A stretch of 64,000 nt of DNA from the NCBI RefSeq assembly GCF_014154935.1, contig NZ_JACEHH010000008.1:124001-188000 (forward strand), given 5' to 3'. Both the position numbers and the translations under genes were made by a program. Below the pieces are notes generated by a model, which was not told where the DNA came from, ran no database searches, and worked only from the letters and a program-made list of their open reading frames with translations. Shown here piece after piece: positions 8,181 to 16,168 of the stretch (position 1 is its first letter; every line of letters starts with the position of its first letter). Origin of the DNA: Stieleria mannarensis. Lineage in GTDB: Bacteria > Planctomycetota > Planctomycetia > Pirellulales > Pirellulaceae.

Positions 8181-8196
8181 CTTAGCCGAAGCTAAG
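8181..8196. promoter_or_regulatory. Putative MntR/DtxR operator 2
   Basis: CTTAGCCGAAGCTAAG (CTTAGC-N4-GCTAAG), the same TTAGC-N4-GCTAA core as operator 1. It lies 33 bp upstream of the TTG start of the DUF1559 gene, where it would overlap the promoter or early leader. Confidence 0.55.
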
Positions 8197-8228
8197 TCCT
8201 TTTCATCACCCACAACCGGGAGTCAGAA

Positions 8229-9356
8229 TTGAATACCCCGCCTGCTGCGGACCGCCAGGGTCCCGAGTCGCCCGCCGGATGCCGCACCAACCACCCCCGC
8301 GGTTTCACCTTGATCGAACTTCTGGTCGCGATCTCGATCATCGGTGTGATGGTGTCGCTACTGTTGCCGGCCGTGCAAGCGTCTCGCGAGGCGGCGCGAC
8401 GGATGTCCTGCAGCAACAACTTGCGGCAAGTCGGGCTGGCGACCCAGAATTACCATTCGGCGTTTCGCCAATTTCCGCCCGGTTATGTTTCACACCCCAC
8501 GACCAACGGCACCGCGCCAACGGTGGTCCACATGGATCCGTTGACCTGGGACGCCGGACCGGGTTGGGGATGGGCCTCGGCACTGCTGCCGTTTGCCGAA
8601 GGCAATTCGGTGTTCGAGAGTTTGCGGATGGAGCAACCGATTTGGTCGAGTGACAATGCCGACGCGATCTCGTCGACAATTCCGATGTTTCTGTGCCCGA
8701 GCACGACCGGCGGTGACGAGCCGTTTGTCGTTCGCAACGAGCAGGGCGATCCGCTGGTGGTGCACGGGCGTGAAATCACACTCGGCCGCAGCCACTACGT
8801 CGCCAGCCACGGCCAGGAGAGTTGCTGGGGTGAGTGCGGATCCGCGGCGACCGGTGAAGTGTTCACGAACATCTACACCGGCCAGACGACCATCGTTGCG
8901 ATCAACGGCGATGCCGGACAGGTCGCCGACGGGCCGTTCTTTCGCAACTCCAAGACCAAGTTTCGAGACGTGTTGGACGGGCTGAGCAGCACGATCTTTT
9001 TCGGCGAGCACAGTTCGGCGCTGAGTGAAAAAACGTGGGTCGGCGTGGTCCCCGGCGCGTTCACGCACCCCCAGTTTTCGTCTCCGGAAAACGGCCCGGA
9101 CGCCGCCGCGACGCTCACACTGGTTCACGCCGGTCCCTCCGGCGGCGAATTGGATATCACCGGCAATCCGATCATCCACCCGATCAATTTCCCCACCTAT
9201 CACGTCGGCCAAATGTATTCGCAGCATCCCGGAGGCGGCTATGTGGTGATGGGCGACGGGTCGGTCCAGTTCATCACGAACTTCATCGATCTGTTGATCT
9301 GGGCCGAGCTCTCGAGCATGCGTGAAAACGAAGTCATCGACTGGGATCAACTGTGA
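8229..9356 (+). CDS. DUF1559 prepilin-like (type II pseudopilin) protein
   Basis: 375 aa from TTG 8229. Prepilin leader HPRGFTLIELLVAISIIGVM at residues 22-41, with cleavage expected between Gly and Phe, and the family continuation 'LLLPAVQASREAARR.SCSNNLRQ.GLA..NYHS'. The C-terminus has the 'HPGGGYVVMGDGSVQFI' (H-x9-DG) motif. DUF1559 proteins are greatly expanded in planctomycetes; they resemble type II secretion/pilus pseudopilins and are thought to sit at the cell surface, possibly in crateriform structures. It is followed by a gene overlapping its stop and preceded by a candidate MntR operator, which would make it metal-responsive. Confidence 0.92.
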   Translation: MNTPPAADRQGPESPAGCRTNHPRGFTLIELLVAISIIGVMVSLLLPAVQASREAARRMSCSNNLRQVGLATQNYHSAFRQFPPGYVSHPTTNGTAPTVVHMDPLTWDAGPGWGWASALLPFAEGNSVFESLRMEQPIWSSDNADAISSTIPMFLCPSTTGGDEPFVVRNEQGDPLVVHGREITLGRSHYVASHGQESCWGECGSAATGEVFTNIYTGQTTIVAINGDAGQVADGPFFRNSKTKFRDVLDGLSSTIFFGEHSSALSEKTWVGVVPGAFTHPQFSSPENGPDAAATLTLVHAGPSGGELDITGNPIIHPINFPTYHVGQMYSQHPGGGYVVMGDGSVQFITNFIDLLIWAELSSMRENEVIDWDQL

Positions 9357-9694
9357 TGAAATCCAATCGCGAGAAAAACAATTCGTCGTCGGGTGGACGC
9401 TACCTGGGTCTGATGATGGCGGTGATCGCCTGCGCCGTGTCGATCTGGTATTTCAGCCGCTCACCGGTTGCGCTCGATGGCGACGGCTACGATCTGACGA
9501 TCGCACTGTATCGCGTTTGCAACCAGCGTGACACCGAAGGGTTGAACCAGATCGCGGGCCGGTTGAAAGAGATGAATCCGTCGCAACCACAACAGGATGC
9601 GTTAAGGGGCATCCTGGACGACGCCCGGCAAGGCGATTGGCGGGCCGCGATGACCGCCTGCCGCAGCCTGCTGGACGATCAAGTGCGGCGCTGA
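9356..9694 (+). CDS. Small membrane-anchored protein downstream of DUF1559 gene
   Basis: 112 aa from ATG 9356, which overlaps the TGA of the DUF1559 gene by one base (TGATG), so the two are translationally coupled. One transmembrane segment (YLGLMMAVIACAVSIWYF, about residues 16-33) precedes a soluble helical domain with GLNQIAGRLKEM and DALRGILDDARQGDWRAAMTACRSLLDD. I recognise no named family. Small anchored proteins often follow DUF1559 genes in planctomycetes. A role in assembly or stability of the pseudopilin partner is inferred from coupling only. Confidence 0.75.
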   Translation: MKSNREKNNSSSGGRYLGLMMAVIACAVSIWYFSRSPVALDGDGYDLTIALYRVCNQRDTEGLNQIAGRLKEMNPSQPQQDALRGILDDARQGDWRAAMTACRSLLDDQVRR

Positions 9695-9715
9695 TCCGCT
9701 GGACGGCGCCACAGC

Positions 9716-9783
9716 GACGTAGCTACGCTCGATGCGAGCGTGGAAAACCCCGGGGATCCACCTTCTGGCGAAGGTAGCTACGT
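9716..9783. repeat. Dispersed element B, copy 1
   Basis: Unit of about 65 bp with GTAGCTAC at both ends and core GATCCACCTTCTGGCGAAGG (9755-9774). Other copies are at 18580, 31885 and 58774. It fills the gap between convergent genes. Confidence 0.85.
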
Positions 9784-9787
9784 TTGA

Positions 9788-11788
9788 TTAGACCCTGCGG
9801 ATAAACTCTTCGGCATACGAGCGGACTTCGCGACCGTTGAGCACGTGGACCATCCGCAATTGCTGGACCTGTTCGTCGCTGAAGGAGCTGAGCGGGACGT
9901 GCACGAGTGTTTTTTTGTAGTGGCGGGCCAGTTTTCGCCAGCCGCCGCCGGGCGGCAGCGCGCTCAACAGCGCGACTTGGCGACCGCGGGCGTGCAAACA
10001 CGCCGCGGCGATCAACCGTTCCTCAAGCGTGCCGGTGAAATCGATCCGCGGGTCGGTCCAAATGTCGGGGATCATCACCGGCGGGTACAAGAACATCGCC
10101 CCGCCATAGCGGCTGAGCCCGATGCCGGGGCCGACCAGTTCATCGGCAAAGCTCGTGGCATAAAACGCCAGCGTCGACTCATCCTTGTGTTCGGCAAACC
10201 ACGTCGTCCGCCAGGGGTAATCGCGTGGATCCGAAGGTGAATCGAACAACATCACACAGGCATCCAAGGTGCCACGGCTGGGCGGGATGACTTTCACGTA
10301 GATCTGGCGATCGTACCAATGGCGCAGCGTGTCGCGGATGTCGATCCCGTCCTTGACGCTGGTGGTGAATTTTTCGGTGCGTGCCAGGTCGTTGCCGACG
10401 ATCGCCTTGGCCCGATCAAAGACGCGGGTTCGAAAGTTCTCGATCCGTTCGTCTTCGGGCGGATAACTGCACTGCGTGTAAGGATTCCACTGGTACTTCC
10501 AACGGCTTTTTTCCGGCGACGACGGTTTGCGTTTCAGCTGGAGGGTGCGCCAACAGATCGGCGGGCCGGGCAAACGGTTGACCATCGAGATCAATTCGCC
10601 GTCGGGCAGACGGGCCTGGTCGATTCCCAATTTGACCTCCTCCAGATCGCTAAGCCGGGCCGATTCGTCTTCGGGTCGATTGGCATAGGAATACTGGTTG
10701 GCCAACTGGGCCACATGCAGCGCGTATTGGTCGCCCATGATCTGCTGTGCGGCGGTGACGATCGTGATCAGATCGGGAGTCATCCGCCGGGACATCAGCG
10801 AAAGATTGCGGATGTATTGCAGGCACTTTGACAGGTGCAACGGAGTGATCCGCCGGGCGAATTGTTTCAACTCGCCGCGGTAGCTGGTCCGGGCCGCGAT
10901 CAACAATTCTTTCACACCATCGATTTGCAGATCCTCGTCCTCCTCCAGTTCACGGCGAGCGCGTTCGTACAGCCCGGTGATGTAGGGCAGTTCGCCGAAC
11001 AGAAACATCAACGTCCGTGGGTCGATCGCGTACCGCTGGGGTTCCCGGACCGGATCGTGCTCGGGGAAATCGAAAGGTTTGGATGATTCGCTTTTGCTGG
11101 CCGCCTGGGACGAAAACGATTCGGTGTAGGCTTCGCGAATCCAAGGCCAATTCAACACGCTGGTTACGAACAGGATTCGGTCATAGCGTTTTTCCAGCTC
11201 CGCCAGCCGGTAAGCCATGTGCACGATCCGCGACCGAGTCTGTCGATCCGGCGGCCGCGGCAGACTGGGTAACACCGCCGCGGCGAACCGCTCGGCGGTG
11301 ACGTGGCGGACGGCATAGGGATCGGGCATGACCGAAGAAAACGGCAAGAACGGATCGGTTTCCAGATCCACGTAGGCCCGCGGGATGTGTTCACCCATCG
11401 CCGCGCGGATCGCCATGATCACCGGTTGGCAAGGATCGATCGGAACGTAACTGGCGGGATCCGAATCACCATCCCCACCCGAGTCGTCTTCATCCGCTTC
11501 GGCATCGTAGGGGGTAAAGCCGGATTCGAAATCGGGCCGAGTGAAATCGGACCCCGGTTTCTGAATCACGATCGACGGCCGCGGCAAGTCCAAGATCGCC
11601 GCCTCGGTGCTTTCACGAAACGACTCGGGAAGCGGAACGGCGACACAGTCGAAGTCCTGTTCCAGCATCCAGCGACGGACAGTCAAGGCGAACTGACCGC
11701 TGCCGTGGATCACCGGCAAGACGGCGATCGATTCCCCCAGCCGAAGGAGGGCGGGCGGGTGGAATTGGGGTTCAGTTTCTCGGTTCAT
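9788..11788 (-). CDS. Unrecognised 666-aa protein
   Basis: 666 aa from ATG 11788, uniform high-GC coding pattern, no signal peptide or membrane segment. The N-terminal part (residues about 18-80) reads SIAVLPVIHGSGQFALTVRR, then DFDCVAVPLPESF, then PRPSIVIQKPG. Next come VIMAIRAAMGEHIPRAYVDL (about 128-147) and a long helical region with RYDRILFVTSVLNWPWIREAY. The logic (early 'vlPv.H.s', 'fD.v.v..p', 'p..yvDl.tdp') recalls TraB/DUF5682-like proteins, but the match is too weak to name it. The acidic stretch at about 95-108 (DAEADEDDSGGDGDSD) looks like a linker. It stands alone, divergent from the amt leader. Confidence 0.8.
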   Translation of the reverse strand: MNRETEPQFHPPALLRLGESIAVLPVIHGSGQFALTVRRWMLEQDFDCVAVPLPESFRESTEAAILDLPRPSIVIQKPGSDFTRPDFESGFTPYDAEADEDDSGGDGDSDPASYVPIDPCQPVIMAIRAAMGEHIPRAYVDLETDPFLPFSSVMPDPYAVRHVTAERFAAAVLPSLPRPPDRQTRSRIVHMAYRLAELEKRYDRILFVTSVLNWPWIREAYTESFSSQAASKSESSKPFDFPEHDPVREPQRYAIDPRTLMFLFGELPYITGLYERARRELEEDEDLQIDGVKELLIAARTSYRGELKQFARRITPLHLSKCLQYIRNLSLMSRRMTPDLITIVTAAQQIMGDQYALHVAQLANQYSYANRPEDESARLSDLEEVKLGIDQARLPDGELISMVNRLPGPPICWRTLQLKRKPSSPEKSRWKYQWNPYTQCSYPPEDERIENFRTRVFDRAKAIVGNDLARTEKFTTSVKDGIDIRDTLRHWYDRQIYVKVIPPSRGTLDACVMLFDSPSDPRDYPWRTTWFAEHKDESTLAFYATSFADELVGPGIGLSRYGGAMFLYPPVMIPDIWTDPRIDFTGTLEERLIAAACLHARGRQVALLSALPPGGGWRKLARHYKKTLVHVPLSSFSDEQVQQLRMVHVLNGREVRSYAEEFIRRV

Positions 11789-11948
11789 AGAAACAGGGCT
11801 TGCGGACTCACAAGGTGACGAATATCATCCCCGCTCCGGTGTTGCGAGCGAATTATCACCGCAATGGTGCACGGATTCGTGCCGCGGTGCACGCGACCTG
11901 GCGCATTTGGCCTGCGATTGCCGGCCAGTCTAACAGTTATTTTTGGAA

Positions 11949-11984
11949 ACGCAGGTGTTCATTCCCACCTGCGTTTTCTTTTTT
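11949..11984 (+). terminator. Intrinsic-terminator-like hairpin in the amt leader
   Basis: ACGCAGGTG (11949-11957), 8-base loop, CACCTGCGT (11966-11974), then TTTCTTTTTT. This is a 9-bp perfect stem with a T-tract, pointing toward amt, 330 bp upstream of its start. No + strand gene ends before it, so it would act on a leader transcript or a small RNA. Confidence 0.65.
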
Positions 11985-11997
11985 GACGGGCCTGTCC

Positions 11998-12021
11998 TCA
12001 TTCTGCCCCGAATCATTCTGC
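11998..12021. repeat. Dispersed element H, copy 1
   Basis: TCATTCTGCCCCGAATCATT followed by CTGC. A near-identical copy is at 52091-52114. The rest of 11789-12312 shows only this repeat and the hairpin at 11949. Confidence 0.65.
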
Positions 12022-12312
12022 GATCGCTCTGTTGATTTCCGCTGCCGGCATCTGTCCGCCCGCCAGACCGCGATAGCGGCACCGGCCCGTTCGACGTATT
12101 CTATCCGCTGCGCGACTGTCACGGAGCCAAGCAAATTCCCCCCGTTCGCTCGCGGATTGACGTTTCGGTTTTCGCTTCACGAAAGCCCCTTGTCGATGGA
12201 CAACGGATTTTCAGCGAATCGAAAAAGGCGGCCGATGGGTTCAATCCGACGACGACTGCTGCCCCTGCGTTTCAGTCACCTGACAAGTCCTTTTCGAAAC
12301 GAGGTGATAGCT

Positions 12313-13734
12313 GTGAATAGGTGGAGACTTGGTTTGGCGATCGCGATCTTGGCGTCGCTGTTCGCGGTGGCGCCCTCGGGCGCCGCGGTGGCTCAAGAGG
12401 CGACGGACGCCGCCGCGTCGCCGGCGGGCCTGACCGACGGACAAATCGCTGACGGCACACTGGCCGCCCACAATGCCTGGATGCTGGTTTGTTGCGCCCT
12501 GGTCCTGTTCATGACCGCGCCCGGATTGGCGATGTTTTACGGCGGTCTGGTGCGTCGCAAAAACGTGCTCAGCGTGATGATGCAGTGCATCTTTTTGATG
12601 GGACTGATGACGGTGATCTGGGCCACCTATGGGTACTCGCTGGCCTTCGGCGGCAGCGGCGGCTGGATCGGCAACGGCGACTACCTGTTCATGAACGGCG
12701 TGCAACGGGAATGGAGCGAGATCGCCGGTCAGCCGGTCACGCCGATGGAAGATAAGATTCCCCGGCTGACGCACATGCTGTTTCAAGGCATGTTCTTCAT
12801 CATCACCCCGGCACTGATCTGCGGGGCCTTTGCCGAACGGATGAAGTTCAGCGCGATGGTGGTCTATTCGATCCTGTGGGGCACGTTGATCTACTGCCCG
12901 CTTTGTCATTGGGTCTGGGACAGCGGACCGTTGTCCTATGGCGAAGACAGCATCATGGGAGGCGCCCTCGATTTCGCCGGCGGTACGGTGGTTCACATTT
13001 CCAGCGGCGTCTCGGCGTTGGTCGCGGCGATCCTGATCGGGCCACGGATGGGATTCCCCAACGAACCCTTCCAGCCCCACAACTTGACCTACACCGCCCT
13101 CGGTGCGGCGATGCTGTGGGTGGGCTGGTTCGGCTTCAACGCCGGTAGCGAATTGATGAGCGATGGCATCACCAGCAGCGCGTTCGCCGTGACACACTTT
13201 TCGGCCGCCGCCGGCGCGGTCGCCTGGGCGATGACCGAATGGATCGTGTTGGGCAAACCGACCGTGCTGGGCGCCAGCAGTGGTGCGGTGGCCGGATTGG
13301 TGTGCATCACCCCGGCCGCCGGATTCGTCCAGCCGATGCCGGCCCTGATCATGGGGCTTGCCGCCGGCGTCGTGTGCTATCTGGCGTGCAGCAAACTCAA
13401 GCACACGCTGAAGTACGACGACGCGTTGGATGCGTTCGGCGTTCACGGTGTCGGCGGAACACTCGGCGCCGTCTTGACCGGCGTGTTCGCCAGCCGAGCG
13501 TGCTGGGACGTGACCGGCAACGGGACCAAGATCGGGCTGCTGGAATCGGGCAGCCCGGCGCTCGTGATCGGCCAGATCGTCGCCGTGCTGATCACGTTTG
13601 TGTTTGCAGGCCTGGGAAGCTTGATCCTGTTCAAATTGATCGACGTCGCCATCGGGCTGCGAGTTCCCGCCGAGAGCGAACAACGCGGGTTGGACATCAC
13701 CGATCACGGTGAAGAGGGTTACATGTTCGCATAG
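12313..13734 (+). CDS. amt: Ammonium transporter (Amt/MEP family)
   Basis: 473 aa from GTG 12313, chosen because GAGGTG lies at 12301 and the protein then begins with a signal peptide (NRWRLGLAIAILASLFAVAPSGAAVAQ). The open frame extends to 11800, but that part covers repeats and a terminator-like hairpin. After the leader: NAWMLVCCALVLFMTAPGLAMFYGGLVR (first membrane helix), FQGMFFIITPALICGAFAER, FAGGTVVHISSGVSALVAA and the HGVGGTLGAVLTGVF pore segment with its His; about 11 membrane helices. Amt trimers conduct NH3/NH4+ across the inner membrane and are normally gated by GlnB/GlnK; no glnB is adjacent. It overlaps the MFS gene tail-to-tail by 38 bp. Confidence 0.93.
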   Translation: MNRWRLGLAIAILASLFAVAPSGAAVAQEATDAAASPAGLTDGQIADGTLAAHNAWMLVCCALVLFMTAPGLAMFYGGLVRRKNVLSVMMQCIFLMGLMTVIWATYGYSLAFGGSGGWIGNGDYLFMNGVQREWSEIAGQPVTPMEDKIPRLTHMLFQGMFFIITPALICGAFAERMKFSAMVVYSILWGTLIYCPLCHWVWDSGPLSYGEDSIMGGALDFAGGTVVHISSGVSALVAAILIGPRMGFPNEPFQPHNLTYTALGAAMLWVGWFGFNAGSELMSDGITSSAFAVTHFSAAAGAVAWAMTEWIVLGKPTVLGASSGAVAGLVCITPAAGFVQPMPALIMGLAAGVVCYLACSKLKHTLKYDDALDAFGVHGVGGTLGAVLTGVFASRACWDVTGNGTKIGLLESGSPALVIGQIVAVLITFVFAGLGSLILFKLIDVAIGLRVPAESEQRGLDITDHGEEGYMFA

Positions 13735-15106
13735 CGTGGACGACCGGAAAGAGCATGCCGATCGCGGCGGTGACCAACAGGGTGGCCGCCGCGATTTGCT
13801 GCGCCGACCCCACGCCGTCGTAACGTCCGCCCGCGCTGATCGATTCGGCCACGCTGCCCCACAAGAACGACCCCGTGGACATCGACAGCGCCATCGCCGT
13901 CAGGTAGCAACTCATGCCGCGGGCCCGCATCCGACCGGGCAAGGTGATTTGCGCGGCCGTATTGAGCGTCGTCAACGTCACCATCCAGCCGCACCCCATC
14001 ACCAACGTCGCCGCGACCACGACGCCTCGATGGGTCGACGACGCCATCAACGCCAGCCCGCCGGCGAACACCAGCATGGCCAGGGCGATCGTCGCATCGC
14101 CTCCCAATCGACGCTGCAACAGCGGCAAGAAACGCGCCGCGATCAGCGCCCCGCCGCCGACGCTGGTGACCAAGATCCCGAATCCGTCGGCACCCCAATC
14201 GAGTCGCTGCCGGGCCACCAGCGGCAACAGCCCCCACAGCGCGCTGCCCGGCACGATGAACAGACACAATCGGATCAGCACATGCCGCATCGCATGATTG
14301 CGGTACACGTAGCGGAGTCCTTGATACAGCGACAACCGATAGGACAACCCGCGCGTCGATTCACGCCGCTCCCGTCGCCACAGCAACAACACCACGATCA
14401 CGCCGGCAAACGAAACGGCATTGAAGGAGAACGCGATCCAGGCGCCCGCGATGGCGACCAACGCCCCGGCGATCGCCGGCCCCGCCGACCGCGCCAGATT
14501 GAAATTGATGCTGCCCAGTGCAATCGCCCGCGACAATTGCGCTCGCGGGACAAGCTCGGGAATCGACGCCTGCCAAGTCGGGACGTGCAAGGTCAGCCCC
14601 AGCCCGATCAAGAACGTCAGCCCCAACAGCAACCAACTTGTCATCACGCCGGCGGCGGTCAGCGCCGCCAGGCTCGCCGCGGTCAGCAGCATCAACACCT
14701 GCGTCGCCAGCAACAGCCCGCGACGGTCCACGCGATCGGCCAGCACTCCGGCGGGGATCGCCAACAACACGATCGGCGTCGCCATCGCCGTTCGCACCGC
14801 CGAAACCATTTGCGGTGATGCATCCAAGTCGGTCATCAACCAGCCCGCCCCGATCTCATGCATCCATGTGCCCAGATTGGAAACGAACGACGCGATCCAG
14901 AACGATCGATACACCGGATTGCGCAGCGGCATCCACGGCGAACCCTGGTCTGCAGATTGTTCGTCCCCGCCTCTTTCGAGCGTGGCGGACGCATCCCCCC
15001 GACCGCTCTCGGGCAACACACCGGTCGCCGGCGAAGACGTTTCACTACCGGCGATCGCCGGGTAAGCTCCCGAAGAGTTGCTCGTTTCGTTTTGCACGTT
15101 TTCCAT
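13697..15106 (-). CDS. MFS transporter, EntS/DHA3-like
   Basis: 469 aa from ATG 15106; the frame extends to 15169 but adds an unlikely leader. About 60 hydrophilic residues precede the membrane core (residues about 62-460, 12 helices) starting PVYRSFWIASFVSNLGTWMHE. The loop 'IPAGVLADRVDRRGLLL' is the MFS motif A. Conserved family spots include SRAIALGSINFNLARSAGPAIAG. The group (EntS-like, DHA3) exports drugs or siderophores by proton antiport across the inner membrane. The substrate cannot be read from the sequence, and no siderophore genes are nearby. Its 3' end overlaps amt on the opposite strand. Confidence 0.88.
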   Translation of the reverse strand: MENVQNETSNSSGAYPAIAGSETSSPATGVLPESGRGDASATLERGGDEQSADQGSPWMPLRNPVYRSFWIASFVSNLGTWMHEIGAGWLMTDLDASPQMVSAVRTAMATPIVLLAIPAGVLADRVDRRGLLLATQVLMLLTAASLAALTAAGVMTSWLLLGLTFLIGLGLTLHVPTWQASIPELVPRAQLSRAIALGSINFNLARSAGPAIAGALVAIAGAWIAFSFNAVSFAGVIVVLLLWRRERRESTRGLSYRLSLYQGLRYVYRNHAMRHVLIRLCLFIVPGSALWGLLPLVARQRLDWGADGFGILVTSVGGGALIAARFLPLLQRRLGGDATIALAMLVFAGGLALMASSTHRGVVVAATLVMGCGWMVTLTTLNTAAQITLPGRMRARGMSCYLTAMALSMSTGSFLWGSVAESISAGGRYDGVGSAQQIAAATLLVTAAIGMLFPVVHAMRTCNPLHRDR

Positions 15107-15229
15107 CACTACACCATCGCAGCAGATCAAATCTCGCAACAGGGGCCCGCGGCGAACGCGCCAAACCACCGTCTCCGTCCCCTTCCGAAGGTCGTGCGGT
15201 TTGAAACCTCTGATTCAACAGGCGTTTAC

Positions 15230-15372
15230 GCTCTTCACCCTCCCTTTCAGGGAGAGTCGCGGAGGAGTGAGCGTTCGGAGCGGGGAGGGTTCGTTGTGGC
15301 TCGGAAGCACTCAAACACCACCAATCGACCCTCCCCTCGCTACGCTCGACCCTCCCTGCCAGGGAGGGTGAG
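15230..15372. repeat. CCCTCCCT/AGGGAGGG palindromic repeats
   Basis: Two short palindromes: CCCTCCCTTTCAGGGAGAG near 15238-15256 and ACCCTCCCTGCCAGGGAGGG near 15350-15369. GCTACGCTCG-like spacer lies between. They occupy the divergent region between the MFS and HAD genes (15107-15403). Confidence 0.7.
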
Positions 15373-15403
15373 ATCCGAAAACCGCACGACCTGGGAAAAA
15401 GCC

Positions 15404-16081
15404 ATGCCCCGCTATGACTGGATCCTCTTTGACTTCACCGGCACGCTGATGACCCCGGATCCCGAACCGGCTCAAGCGTATTACTCGGCCGCCAAGGCGT
15501 CGGGAAGTGAACATTCGCTTCCCCAGATTCGCGACCAATTGAAAGCCGCGATGAAACGCCATTTTTTTCAAGCGGACATCGACCTACCGACCGACGAAGC
15601 GGGGGAGTATCGACGTTGGCGACGGATCGTTGCCGACGCCATCCCGGACTTGCCCGACGAGTCGGCCGACAACGTTTTCGATTCGCTTTGGAACCACTTC
15701 GCTTCGGCGGAAACCTGGCGGTTGTACGACGACGTGCTGCCCACGATCGGTCGGCTCAGGTCGAAAGGCTATGCGATCGCCGTGGCGTCGAACTTTGACC
15801 GTCGTCTGCCGATCATCCTCCACGACATGGGCCTGATCGACCAGTTCAACGACGTGTTGATCAGCAGCCGGCTCGGTTGGTCCAAACCCAGCACCCGGTT
15901 TTACGATGCCGCCGTCGCTCGGCTGGGTGCCACTTTACGGGGCACCGAGCGGTCGCGATTGCTGATGATCGGCGACACCAAGCGAGGCGATGTGGACGCC
16001 GCCCGTGAAGCGGGATTGGACGCCCGACTGCTGGTTCGTGGCGGCGAGAACGCCTTGGCGGAACTCACCGCTGACCTTTGA
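15404..16081 (+). CDS. HAD-superfamily hydrolase, HDHD3-like
   Basis: 225 aa from ATG 15404. Motif I is DFTGTL (residues 10-15): the nucleophile Asp is present but the usual second Asp is Thr, as in HDHD3-type 'DxxGTL' proteins and P-type ATPases. Motif II lies in YAIAVASNFDRRL, motif III Lys in SSRLGWSKPSTRFY, and motif IV in MIGDTKRGDVDAAREAGLDA. The cap is a small helical insert at about 25-95. The fold acts on phosphorylated metabolites in the cytoplasm. The missing Asp general acid suggests low or altered phosphatase activity. No neighbours indicate a substrate. Confidence 0.85.
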   Translation: MPRYDWILFDFTGTLMTPDPEPAQAYYSAAKASGSEHSLPQIRDQLKAAMKRHFFQADIDLPTDEAGEYRRWRRIVADAIPDLPDESADNVFDSLWNHFASAETWRLYDDVLPTIGRLRSKGYAIAVASNFDRRLPIILHDMGLIDQFNDVLISSRLGWSKPSTRFYDAAVARLGATLRGTERSRLLMIGDTKRGDVDAAREAGLDARLLVRGGENALAELTADL

Positions 16082-16100
16082 CACCGCGACGACTCACCGT

Positions 16101-16139
16101 CTGGCGTACACTGCCTGGCGTACACTGTCTGGCGTACGA
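16101..16139. repeat. 14-bp short tandem repeat, about 2.7 copies
   Basis: CTGGCGTACACTGC/T units start at 16101, 16115 and 16129. The last unit runs into GTACGAAGTCCTTT, related to the hairpin core at 6343. Confidence 0.7.
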
Positions 16140-16168
16140 AGTCCTTTCGAGACGCGTCTTTCTTAGGA

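Noticed and set aside
11800-12312. Long N-terminal extension of amt
   Set aside because: Covers a repeat and a terminator-like hairpin; a signal peptide begins at GTG 12313 with a good ribosome site.
12241-13707. 488-aa minus strand ORF opposite amt
   Set aside because: Antisense shadow of a clear Amt gene in GC-rich DNA; biased composition.
13709-14818. 369-aa + strand ORF opposite the MFS gene
   Set aside because: Gln/Arg-rich antisense shadow; MFS frame is clear.
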